64,000 nucleotides of DNA. Origin: Deltaproteobacteria bacterium. Lineage in GTDB: Bacteria; Myxococcota_C; UBA6777. The notes under the pieces were generated by a model. That model was not told where the DNA came from. It did no database searches and saw only the letters and a list, made by a program, of their open reading frames with translations. The stretch is taken from assembly GCA_006226375.1 (NCBI GenBank), contig SBHC01000060.1:42747-106746 (forward strand), read 5' to 3'. Of the stretch, positions 31,351-39,010 are shown one piece after another. Position numbers and translations under genes: made by a program. Each line of letters opens with the position of its first letter. Position 1 is the stretch's first letter.

Positions 31351-33618
31351 TTACTTGCGGCGCAGCAGGAGGATGATGGGGAACAGCGCAAGTATCCAGA
31401 AGGCCGGGTTCTTCGGCATTTGGGTGGGGGATGACTGACAGCCACAGGCGCTCACCTTGGTGATGGGAGGGCCGTTGGGGTTGCCCGGTGACGGTGGTCC
31501 AAACGGGTTCTGCCAATTGTTTCCACCGGCATCTTGGGCGCCGGGGTTGAGTCCTGGTGTGTCGGGAGAGCTGTTGTTTTCTCCTGGAAGGATGCCAACG
31601 GGAACACAGCTGTTGCTGATGCAGATGTTTCCGGGGGGGCAATCGCTGTCTTGGTTGCACTCTTTGGGCAAGGCTTCACAGCGCAGGCTCTTGCAAACGT
31701 AACCGGAAGGGCAGTGTATGTCTTCTGTGCATTCAGGCGGTGCTTTGGGAACACAAAGACCATTGAGGCACGTTTGGCCGACGTCACATTCTGCTTCGCT
31801 TCGACATTGTGCTTGTTTGGTCACGCACTTTCCTGCAGAGCAGGCCTGGCCTGTGGGGCAATCACTGTCCTGGTTGCACTGTCGTTGGGGGATGCAGCTG
31901 CCTTGGACGCAACCTTGACCGGAAGGACAGTCGGAGTCTTTGGTGCACTGCGGGGCTTGCTCACACTTGTTGTTGCGGCAAACTTGTCCCGAAGGACAGT
32001 CGGAGTCTTTGGTGCACTGAGGTGGGGGAGGACCTTGTTCACATTTGTTGTTGCGACAAACCTGGCCCGAGGGGCAGTCTGAGTCACGTGTACACTGGGG
32101 GGGAGCTGGAGTTTCACATTTTCCGTTTCGACAAACTTGGCCGGAAGGACAGTCGGTGTCGTTGGTACACTGTGGCTGCTGTGGGTTTACGCAGGTTCCA
32201 TTCTGACAGACTTGACCCACAGGACAGTCTGTATCGTTGGTGCATTGAGGGGAATTCCCTCCACCGTCTTTTACGCAAACGCCGTTGGTTGTGGTGAGTT
32301 TGCAGGTGTAACCCGAGTTGCAGGGGCTGTTGGAGTTGCACAAGCATAGCTTGGCGTTCTCGTTGGAGGTGTAGCATGTTCCTCCTTCGGGTTGGCAGGA
32401 GCTATCGTTGGAGCAGTTGCGGAAGCACAAGCGTCGTCCGATGTTACTGAGAATACAGAGGAGCCCAGGTTTGCAAGGCGCTGAGGCGCTGCAGGTCTCA
32501 AAGAGGTCCTTGCCAGGGCGTCGACAGACTCCGGATTGGCAGGTTTCACCCGAGCCACAGTCGTTATCGGAAGTGCAAGGAACGTCAGGGCAGGAACCTG
32601 CATCAGGAGTACATTGGTTGTTTTGGCAACCGTATCCAGCCGGGCAGCATCCGTTGCTATCACAGGGCTGGGTGCAGCGGTTTCCTTCTGGGCGTTGGAC
32701 ACAGGTTGCGCCGTTGCCCCCGCAGTCAGCGTCGCTTCCGCATGGTTTGCATAGCTTGGGTTGGGAAGCGATGCTTCGTGGGACACATTTGCCAGAGCTC
32801 ACATCACAACGCTGACACTTGGTACAGTCAGCGTCGCTTTTGCATTTCCCGCCGTACTTTTGGAGGTACTGGCCAAAGAAAGAGTCGTAGTACGCATCGA
32901 CGCGGAAGCAAAAGCTACCGCCATTGCACGACCGGTTGGGGACATACGAGTTGATTCCGACCACCTGTAGCTGGCCGTTGATCTCGTAGAGGGCAGGGCC
33001 GCCGGAGTCGCCAAAGCAGATGCTTTTCCCGGTGTCGCGGGTTTCAAACCGATCCGACTGCACGTTGCGAAGAGTGATCTCCACATGGTACTTGGTGTTG
33101 GTGGAGCGTTGAGGGCTGGTGGAGATCACACCATACCCCCAGTATTTGATCTTGCGGCCCACCCAGGAGCTATCCATCACTGTGTTGCTCGCAGGGATTG
33201 GAGTGACATCCGTGATGGGGTTCTTGAGAATGAGAACCGCGAGGTCATTGCGCAGCGAGCTACTTCCGCTGTATTGCGGGTGTCGGATGGCTTGTTGCAC
33301 GTCATGGTAGGTGCTGGTGAACTGATTCCCTGAGCCCGATGGTTTGTCGATCCGAAACTGAATCGCGCCGCTGCTGATGCAGTGAGCTGCTGAGATCACA
33401 AGCTGTGGTGTGATCAAGGTTCCTGTGCAGAACTTCCCACGGTTGCGGGTCAGCGCTCCAATCGCAGGGTGACGGATATCAGGCGCACCTCCAATGATGG
33501 TGTGCTGGCTTTTGGAAAACGTGGACTTGGAGTGTTCAGGCGCTGTCCCGCTGGAGCAGCCGGCAAGAGCAAAGAAGAAAGTCCATCCTATCAGGGTCGT
33601 TCGTACGAAAGCACGCAT
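31351..33618 (-). CDS. Trypsin-like protease with ~12 Cys-rich repeats and MYXO-CTERM-like tail
   Basis: A 755-residue surface protease. It starts with a lipoprotein-type signal (FFALAGC). The S1 domain (~40-255) has IIGG, His in ISAAHC, Asp in NDLAVLIL and Ser in GDSGGPALYE. Residues ~260-700 hold about twelve Cys-rich units of ~20-30 residues, the best conserved reading CTxDSDCPSGQVCRNxKC, separated by Gln/Pro linkers. The C-terminus (SACGCQSS, then a hydrophobic helix and LLLRRK) matches the MYXO-CTERM type of sorting signal. Having both an N-terminal lipobox and such a tail is unusual. AGGAA lies upstream of the ATG. It converges on the MEMO gene. Confidence 0.9.
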   Translation of the reverse strand: MRAFVRTTLIGWTFFFALAGCSSGTAPEHSKSTFSKSQHTIIGGAPDIRHPAIGALTRNRGKFCTGTLITPQLVISAAHCISSGAIQFRIDKPSGSGNQFTSTYHDVQQAIRHPQYSGSSSLRNDLAVLILKNPITDVTPIPASNTVMDSSWVGRKIKYWGYGVISTSPQRSTNTKYHVEITLRNVQSDRFETRDTGKSICFGDSGGPALYEINGQLQVVGINSYVPNRSCNGGSFCFRVDAYYDSFFGQYLQKYGGKCKSDADCTKCQRCDVSSGKCVPRSIASQPKLCKPCGSDADCGGNGATCVQRPEGNRCTQPCDSNGCCPAGYGCQNNQCTPDAGSCPDVPCTSDNDCGSGETCQSGVCRRPGKDLFETCSASAPCKPGLLCILSNIGRRLCFRNCSNDSSCQPEGGTCYTSNENAKLCLCNSNSPCNSGYTCKLTTTNGVCVKDGGGNSPQCTNDTDCPVGQVCQNGTCVNPQQPQCTNDTDCPSGQVCRNGKCETPAPPQCTRDSDCPSGQVCRNNKCEQGPPPPQCTKDSDCPSGQVCRNNKCEQAPQCTKDSDCPSGQGCVQGSCIPQRQCNQDSDCPTGQACSAGKCVTKQAQCRSEAECDVGQTCLNGLCVPKAPPECTEDIHCPSGYVCKSLRCEALPKECNQDSDCPPGNICISNSCVPVGILPGENNSSPDTPGLNPGAQDAGGNNWQNPFGPPSPGNPNGPPITKVSACGCQSSPTQMPKNPAFWILALFPIILLLRRK

Positions 33619-33766
33619 AACAAATGAGTTCCTTTGGTCGAATTCACGGCAAAGCTGTGATAGTCATCACACAGTTTCGGCAATCGAACAAGGTTTGTTG
33701 CGTTGGAAAGCGCAAGTTTTTTGAAACATTGAAGGTTCTCTGTCTTTTCAAGGAAAGGGTACAGGA

Positions 33767-34312
33767 TTGAAGCGAGTTCGTGAAGTGATTGTTGTGGAAG
33801 GGCGTGACGATATCACGGCTGTGAAGCGAGCGGTGGAGGCCGAAGTCTTTGCAGTGCATGGGTTTGGGGTGCATCGCCAGCGAATCTTGGAGGAGATTCG
33901 GCAAGCACACGAGCGTACCGGTGTGATTGTCTTGACGGATCCCGACTGGGCTGGCGAGCGTATTCGGTCGACCATCACCGATCATGTCCCTGATGTGAAA
34001 CATGCTTTCATTCCACGTGAGGCAGGAACCCGAGAGTCAGATGGTAACATCGGCGTGGAAAATGCTGCACCCCATGTGATCCGTGAGGCGTTGGAACAAG
34101 CTCGATGCCAACATGTGGAGTCGGTGGAGATCTTTGTGATGTCAGACTTGGTGGAGGCTGGCTTGGTGGGACATCCTCAAGCCACCCAACGGCGACATCG
34201 TGTGGGCGAAATCCTTGGAGTGGGTCAGGCCAACGGAAAACAATTTCTGCGAAGGCTTAACCATTTTCAAATCACACACGAAGAGTTTGAAGACGCTTGT
34301 CAGAAACTGTGA
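33767..34312 (+). CDS. rnmV: Ribonuclease M5-like Toprim nuclease
   Basis: A 181-residue protein matching RNase M5, the Toprim enzyme that matures 5S rRNA. The Toprim Glu is in VVEGRDD (residue ~11), the DxD pair in LTDPDWAGERIR (~63-70), and the family-specific GVENAAPHVIREAL follows (~102). The length is normal. It starts with TTG (33767), with a purine-rich AGGAAAGGG upstream; no ATG/GTG keeps the conserved N-terminus. RNase M5 is best known from Firmicutes, usually beside ksgA; here no ksgA is present and the genome looks Gram-negative. The stop lies in the same frame as the Rpn-like remnant that follows. Confidence 0.85.
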   Translation: MKRVREVIVVEGRDDITAVKRAVEAEVFAVHGFGVHRQRILEEIRQAHERTGVIVLTDPDWAGERIRSTITDHVPDVKHAFIPREAGTRESDGNIGVENAAPHVIREALEQARCQHVESVEIFVMSDLVEAGLVGHPQATQRRHRVGEILGVGQANGKQFLRRLNHFQITHEEFEDACQKL

Positions 34313-34327
34313 GCGGATACAACATGG

Positions 34328-34723
34328 TTGGAGCTTCCAGAGGGGCAGCGACAGGACTTGTTGGCCATGGTTGTCTTTTTTGCTTGCCGAACATTTAGAA
34401 TCGAAGAAGTGGTGGAGATCATCAGCATGGAAATTTTTGAACAGAATCCTATGGCCGAATACCTTATCAAAAAGGGCTTGGAACAAGGTTTAGAACAAGG
34501 CTTGGAACAAGGATTGGAGCAAGGTCGAGAGGCTGTTCTGTGGGTGGTTCGGTCGCAAGCAACCAAGCGCTTCCCTTACCTTGGGCAAAGTACCTTGGAA
34601 CTCTTGGAAACGTTGGATATGCAAACTCTTCGACAACTGGGTGAACAAATGCTGGACATCCCGGACGGACGAGCGTTTCGTCGGGCTGTGTTGCGTTTCC
34701 AAGCAGAGGCTTCGAAGAAGTAG
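34328..34723 (+). pseudogene. C-terminal remnant of an Rpn-family (PD-(D/E)XK) nuclease
   Basis: A 131-codon frame that looks like the tail of recombination-promoting Rpn/transposase-like nucleases. The helical DLLAMVVFFACRTFRIEE is followed by four LEQG units and a helical domain typical of the Rpn C-terminus (FPYLGQSTLELLETL, then LRQLGEQMLDI). The N-terminal nuclease domain with PD-(D/E)XK residues is absent. The only starts are a TTG at 34328 without a Shine-Dalgarno site and an ATG at 34367. The frame is continuous with the RNase M5 gene across its TGA stop. I regard it as a degraded relic; translation of a short protein cannot be excluded. Confidence 0.55.
34478..34525 (+). repeat. 12-bp tandem repeat, four units
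   Basis: Four near-identical copies of TTGGAACAAGGN (34478-34489, 34490-34501, 34502-34513, 34514-34525) encode LEQG four times. Such in-frame repeats are common in Rpn-family genes and can change copy number. Confidence 0.8.
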
Positions 34724-34737
34724 GTTGTGAAAGAGGC

Positions 34738-35676
34738 TTAAGCAGAGGGGAGTTTGCGCAGGCTTTTTTGAATGGGGTCGGCGACAAACGGCTGCTGGCA
34801 GAGGGCAAGGGCGCTGTTCAACGTGAGGGAGGCTTTGTCGTATTGTTGGGTGGCCAGATAGGCGCGTCCCAACGTATGACACAGCTCAGCGTAAAAGGGG
34901 TTTTGGTGCTCATCTTGCTGACTGTAGGTCAGTTGAGCAAACAAATTCATCAAGAAGTGGTACGAGTATTGGAAGAATGTGCCTTTGGCACCCGGTGGTG
35001 GTGGATGGTCGGCAAGAAGTTGGTCCATGCTGCTTTGTAGCAACTCGATGGCTTCCTCGTATTCTTCTCGGGCGAAGTGATACTCGCCTCGTACGGCCTT
35101 GATCAACAATCCGTGGATGTGGGTGTCTACAAATTCCTCGGCTTCATCGAGGAGTTCTTTTACTTCTTCCAGCCGCTCGGGAGAGCAAAGGTTGTGGATG
35201 TACAGACGCGACAGCTGTGCATGAAGACCTGCCAGCAAGAGTCCAGGGGGTGTTTCTTGGATACCTTCCTGGAGAAAGCGACGGGCGCGCTTGTAGTTGC
35301 CTTGTCGCCGCTCCAGTTCCGCGTGGAACCCCAGCAAAAAGGCGGGAGCCAACAGGTTGTCTTGTTCGGCTTGTTCCAAAGCCTGGCGAGCGCGCTGGGG
35401 GTCTTCGGATTCCACAAGGATTTGCAGACGGAATTGGTGGAACGTCTCGGGCGGAAGGAGAAATCGCCACAAGGAAAGGTTCCACAACGCTTTGTCGGTG
35501 AGGCCACGCGCACGCTGTCGACCAATGTGTCGGTAGTGAGCAAACACCACAACGATGCCCATGGCGGAAACAAAGAGCGCAGCGAGAAAACCGTCCACCG
35601 GGAGTTGAAGCGCAGCCGACAGCCACATCACTCCAATGAACAAGGCTGTCAGAAGGAGAAAGATCCGGATGGTCAT
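34738..35676 (-). CDS. Membrane-anchored TPR-like protein
   Basis: A 312-residue protein with two N-terminal transmembrane helices (residues ~4-22 and 30-48) and a cytoplasmic helical region of TPR-like repeats (ARQALEQAEQDNLLAPAFLLG, ARRFLQEGIQETPPGLLLAG, EAIELLQSSMDQLL and others). TPR scaffolds mediate protein-protein contact; no catalytic motif is seen. Its ATG overlaps the upstream flavoprotein stop (ATGA), indicating translational coupling with the flavoprotein gene. It converges with the Rpn remnant 14 bp away. Confidence 0.8.
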   Translation of the reverse strand: MTIRIFLLLTALFIGVMWLSAALQLPVDGFLAALFVSAMGIVVVFAHYRHIGRQRARGLTDKALWNLSLWRFLLPPETFHQFRLQILVESEDPQRARQALEQAEQDNLLAPAFLLGFHAELERRQGNYKRARRFLQEGIQETPPGLLLAGLHAQLSRLYIHNLCSPERLEEVKELLDEAEEFVDTHIHGLLIKAVRGEYHFAREEYEEAIELLQSSMDQLLADHPPPPGAKGTFFQYSYHFLMNLFAQLTYSQQDEHQNPFYAELCHTLGRAYLATQQYDKASLTLNSALALCQQPFVADPIQKSLRKLPSA

Positions 35677-37334
35677 GAGGTTTTCTTGGTTCCGAGGTTC
35701 ATAAAGTCTTTGTCGAAAATGCCGATACGACGCGACAAGTCAGATTCCAGGATGTCATCGGGATCGTGGGTCATTTTGAGGTCGCGGAAGGTCTCGAACG
35801 CTTCGTCTGGCCAGACCTGACGAACTTCGTGCGGTTGCAGGAGTCCATCCTTGGCGAAGTAAAAGCGTCCACCGGCTGCGAGAACCAACTGATTCATGCT
35901 GCGAACCAAGCTCTGGAGCCGCTGACGGTTGCGAGGGCTGGCCGAAAAATCCAGGGCAAAACTGTAGCCATCGACGGCATGAGTCAGCAAGAATGGATCT
36001 TCTTTGTGCTTCTTAAACACGCCAAGATACGGGGTAAGTCGAGCTTCTTGTGCGAGCTTGATTTGGGTCTCAAAGACTTCAAGAGCTTTGTCTTTGGGAA
36101 CAAACGATTGGTACTGAATCAAGCCATGAGGTCGGTAGCCCCACTTCCAGTTGGGAACGTAGTCCAGCAAGAAGTTAAACGCTGCGTGCCCTTGGAGATA
36201 AGGAGGAGCCTTGGCCTCTCGGATGCCCATGTAATATTTGAGACCGTTGACCATCCGCCAGAACGGTCGTGAGAACCACATTCCCAGCCACATCGAAGAT
36301 TTGGGGACCACACCAAAGAAGGAGTCGGGGAGCTCTTGGCGGCTCACGCGCATGGACGAGATAGGGTCAGGATCCTCACCAGGAGCGAGGTGACGAGCCG
36401 CGTGAATCAGGCCACGTCCCAGGCCGACGCCGCGCGCTGTACAGTCTACCCAACCGACAAGATAGTCCTGGTCCAGGTTGTCTTCAAAGGCATCGATCAT
36501 GGCTTTGAGGGAAGGCGTCGAAATCGCAGAGACTTCGACATTCCCGCTGTAGATGCGCTTCATCTTGAGGCGAAGGCGGGTGAAGAACCCAAGCATTCCA
36601 AATCCGCCGATGGTGGCGTAGAAGATGTCGCTGTTCTTGTCCGGGCTGCAAACCAGCCGCTCTCCTTTGGGCGTGAGAAGTTCAAATTCCTCAATGTATT
36701 CGCCGATGGTGCCCACTTTGTAGTTGTTCTTGCCGTGGATGTTCATCGCCGCGGCACCGGCCATGGTCGGGCGCATCGTTCCGCTCACGACGGGAGGCCA
36801 CCAGCCGTCTTCCAGGGTGTAGCGCCAGATGTCTGCGATACGTACGCCGGGCTCTACTTCGATCACACCGCGCACCGGGTCCCAATCCAAGATTCGGTTC
36901 ATCCGGGTGCAGTCGAGTACGATGGCGTTTTGTCCCATGTGAGGGTCACCGTAGCTTTGTGCGCTTCCCCGCAACGTGACAGGGTGGTTGTGGCGACGAG
37001 CGTATGCAAAGACAGCTTCCACTTGTTCGATGGTGCTGGGTCGAATCACATACGAATCCGCGGCATGAGCCATGCCCCAACTGCCCACGCGAACCAAGCG
37101 CCGCGTGTCAATCAAGGAGTACGACAGGAGCTGGTCGTACTCTTTTGGTGTGCCTTCGTCGTCGTTCACTCGAACACCGACAGGTGCCTCAGTGTCTTTA
37201 AGGGATGAGCCCTTCGCTTTGTCTGCGGAGGTGGTTTTGTCTGCCTTGGCTGCGCTTGAAGAGGGTGAGGATGGGGTGCCATTGACAGGTTTGGGGGAGT
37301 CAGATGCCTGGGGTTGGGTTGGATTGGTGCTCAT
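35673..37334 (-). CDS. FAD-linked oxidoreductase, DprE1/DHCR24-like
   Basis: A 553-residue flavoprotein of the FAD_binding_4 (VAO/PCMH) fold. After a disordered, Ser/Lys/Pro-rich first ~60 residues come the FAD-binding segments VIRPSTIEQVEAVF, TLRGSAQSYGD and MAGAAAMNIHGKNNYKVG. The HGKN motif recalls DprE1, which oxidises decaprenylphosphoryl-ribose, while SPDKNSDIFYAT and FGMLGF resemble the sterol reductase DHCR24. Substrate therefore remains open between a polyprenyl-phosphate sugar and a sterol-like lipid. The adjacent SDR gene (34 bp upstream in the operon) supports an oxidase-reductase pair such as DprE1-DprE2. The stop overlaps the TPR gene start. Confidence 0.85.
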   Translation of the reverse strand: MSTNPTQPQASDSPKPVNGTPSSPSSSAAKADKTTSADKAKGSSLKDTEAPVGVRVNDDEGTPKEYDQLLSYSLIDTRRLVRVGSWGMAHAADSYVIRPSTIEQVEAVFAYARRHNHPVTLRGSAQSYGDPHMGQNAIVLDCTRMNRILDWDPVRGVIEVEPGVRIADIWRYTLEDGWWPPVVSGTMRPTMAGAAAMNIHGKNNYKVGTIGEYIEEFELLTPKGERLVCSPDKNSDIFYATIGGFGMLGFFTRLRLKMKRIYSGNVEVSAISTPSLKAMIDAFEDNLDQDYLVGWVDCTARGVGLGRGLIHAARHLAPGEDPDPISSMRVSRQELPDSFFGVVPKSSMWLGMWFSRPFWRMVNGLKYYMGIREAKAPPYLQGHAAFNFLLDYVPNWKWGYRPHGLIQYQSFVPKDKALEVFETQIKLAQEARLTPYLGVFKKHKEDPFLLTHAVDGYSFALDFSASPRNRQRLQSLVRSMNQLVLAAGGRFYFAKDGLLQPHEVRQVWPDEAFETFRDLKMTHDPDDILESDLSRRIGIFDKDFMNLGTKKTS

Positions 37335-37367
37335 CGTGCCCTGCGCTACACAAAAGGTGATTGATTC

Positions 37368-38147
37368 TTAGAATTTCATCCTGCGAAAGATGAAGCTGGG
37401 GATGTTGCGGATGATAGCCATGATAGGACGCCATCGGCCTGGAACATAAACCTCTCCGCGCTTTTTGGCAATGGCTTTGACTATCAATTGCGCCGCTTTG
37501 TCGGCGTGGATCGGCAAGGGGAGCTTCGGCAAATGGGCTGTCATCGGGGTGTGAACCGGCCCTGGCTTGATGGTGACAACATGCACACCGTGGGAGGCCA
37601 AGCGATTGCGCAGGGACTCCAGGTAGGTTGTCAGCGCGGCTTTGCTCGTTGCGTAAGGGGGGTTCCCTTGGCGACCTCGGTCCCCTGCGACTGAGCTGAT
37701 GCCCACGATCGTGCCGTGTCCTGTATGCACAAAGCGAGAGGCTGCCTGGTTGAGCCAGGCCATCGCTCCCAACACATTGACGTCGATGATCTTGCGGTAG
37801 GTTTCAAAGTCGAAGTTTTCCAGGCCGACATCGGGCATGATTCCTGCGGCAAACACCACCACGTCCATGCCCCGCATGGTGTTGGTGATGCGCTCGAACA
37901 GGTCGGGGACTTCGTCGTAGTGAGTGACGTCGTGTGCGAAGGCAAAGGCCACTGGCTTTTCGCGGTCGTGGTTGAGTTCTTCGACCAGCTCATCCAACAG
38001 ATTCTGGCGTCGGGCGACCACCGCCACATGATACCCTTCTTGAACCATTTGACGGGCCAATTCCTTGCCCATCCCGGAGGAAGCGCCGACAATCAAGGCC
38101 ACAGGAGGTTCAGTGCCCAGAATTTTATTGACTTTGTCTTGTGTCAT
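37368..38147 (-). CDS. Short-chain dehydrogenase/reductase
   Basis: A 259-residue classical SDR. The cofactor motif is VGASSGMGKELA (residues ~20-31), with NNAG replaced by VVFAAGIMP, catalytic Ser in GISSVAGDRG, and YxxxK in YATSKAAL. The C-terminal ~40 residues are hydrophobic and basic (MAIIRNIPSFIFRRMKF), suggesting membrane association as in lipid-acting SDRs. It is the first gene of an operon with the FAD-linked oxidoreductase and the TPR protein; a role as the reductive partner (DprE2-like) is inferred from context. Confidence 0.88.
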   Translation of the reverse strand: MTQDKVNKILGTEPPVALIVGASSGMGKELARQMVQEGYHVAVVARRQNLLDELVEELNHDREKPVAFAFAHDVTHYDEVPDLFERITNTMRGMDVVVFAAGIMPDVGLENFDFETYRKIIDVNVLGAMAWLNQAASRFVHTGHGTIVGISSVAGDRGRQGNPPYATSKAALTTYLESLRNRLASHGVHVVTIKPGPVHTPMTAHLPKLPLPIHADKAAQLIVKAIAKKRGEVYVPGRWRPIMAIIRNIPSFIFRRMKF

Positions 38148-38324
38148 TGTGCTCTCTCAGTTTGTGTGAAGTGACACAGAGGGTTGCAGTGCGAAGCAAA
38201 TCGGTGAAGAATGGTGCTTGGTTCTGACCGCTCGTGTGCTCGGCGGCAGGCACTTTACCACGCCCCTCGCGACCTGTAAAGCTCGCGAAAGACTTCGTAA
38301 TTCCTATGGGTTGGGAGCTTCCTG

Positions 38325-38987
38325 ATGGTCCAAAGTCCAATTGAAACTGACGCGTTAATTATCGACTGGCGAGAGGTCGGTCCTTTTGCTGCGAATAGCT
38401 ATCTTGTGGTGTGCAAGGCGACGAAAGAGGCTGTCTTAATTGACGGTTGTGACAGGGCCCCTACGTTGCAGGCCATGATCAACAAGCACGATGCAAACCT
38501 CAAGTATCTCTTGCAAACTCACGCTCACCTTGATCACGTCGCTGCTTTGCCCGAACTCAAAGAGCTTTGGCCCGATGCACCGATTGTTCTCCATCGCGAT
38601 GAGAAGATGCTCTACGACAACGTCGAGCAACAATGTCGGATGTTTGGACTTCCCCCGTTTCCTCCTCCGCCTCCTGTGGATCAGTGGATGGAAGACGGTG
38701 AAGAGATTGCATTTGGCGAGTTGAAGGCCAAGGCCTACCTGACGCCAGGGCACTCCCCTGGGAGTCTGACCTTTCAAATCGCGGAGAAGTATCTCTTTGC
38801 AGGGGATGTTTTGTTCGCTGGAAGCATTGGACGCACCGACTTGCCCGGTGGGAGTATGAAGGTCCTGCTTGGCTCGATAAAGCGCTTGTTGCGCGAGGTG
38901 GGCGACGGACAGGTTTTCCCTGGTCATGGACCACCGACCACGCTCTCCCACGAAGAAAAGTACAATCCCTTCCTCGATCGGCTCTAA
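38325..38987 (+). CDS. Metallo-beta-lactamase-fold hydrolase (glyoxalase II-like)
   Basis: A 220-residue MBL-fold enzyme. Metal ligands are visible in THAHLDHV (HxHxDH, residues ~66-71), the second His in LTPGHSPGS, the bridging Asp in FAGDVLFAGSIGRTDLPGG, and the last His in FPGHGP. The length and the GSIGRTDLPGG segment match the single-domain glyoxalase II-like hydrolases that cleave thioesters such as S-lactoylglutathione; specificity is not certain. GGGAG lies 8 bp before the ATG. It is a single gene divergent from the SDR operon and convergent with a kinase. Confidence 0.9.
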   Translation: MVQSPIETDALIIDWREVGPFAANSYLVVCKATKEAVLIDGCDRAPTLQAMINKHDANLKYLLQTHAHLDHVAALPELKELWPDAPIVLHRDEKMLYDNVEQQCRMFGLPPFPPPPPVDQWMEDGEEIAFGELKAKAYLTPGHSPGSLTFQIAEKYLFAGDVLFAGSIGRTDLPGGSMKVLLGSIKRLLREVGDGQVFPGHGPPTTLSHEEKYNPFLDRL

Positions 38988-39010
38988 CCTGACGTTCTCA
39001 CCCTCTACCC

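Noticed and set aside
31700..32300. Tandem repeats that could suggest a CRISPR array
   Set aside because: They are imperfect Cys-rich codon repeats within a protease gene, with no constant repeat-spacer lengths.
36336..37208. 290-codon plus-strand frame opposite the flavoprotein
   Set aside because: Overlaps the conserved FAD-binding region antisense and lacks any motif.
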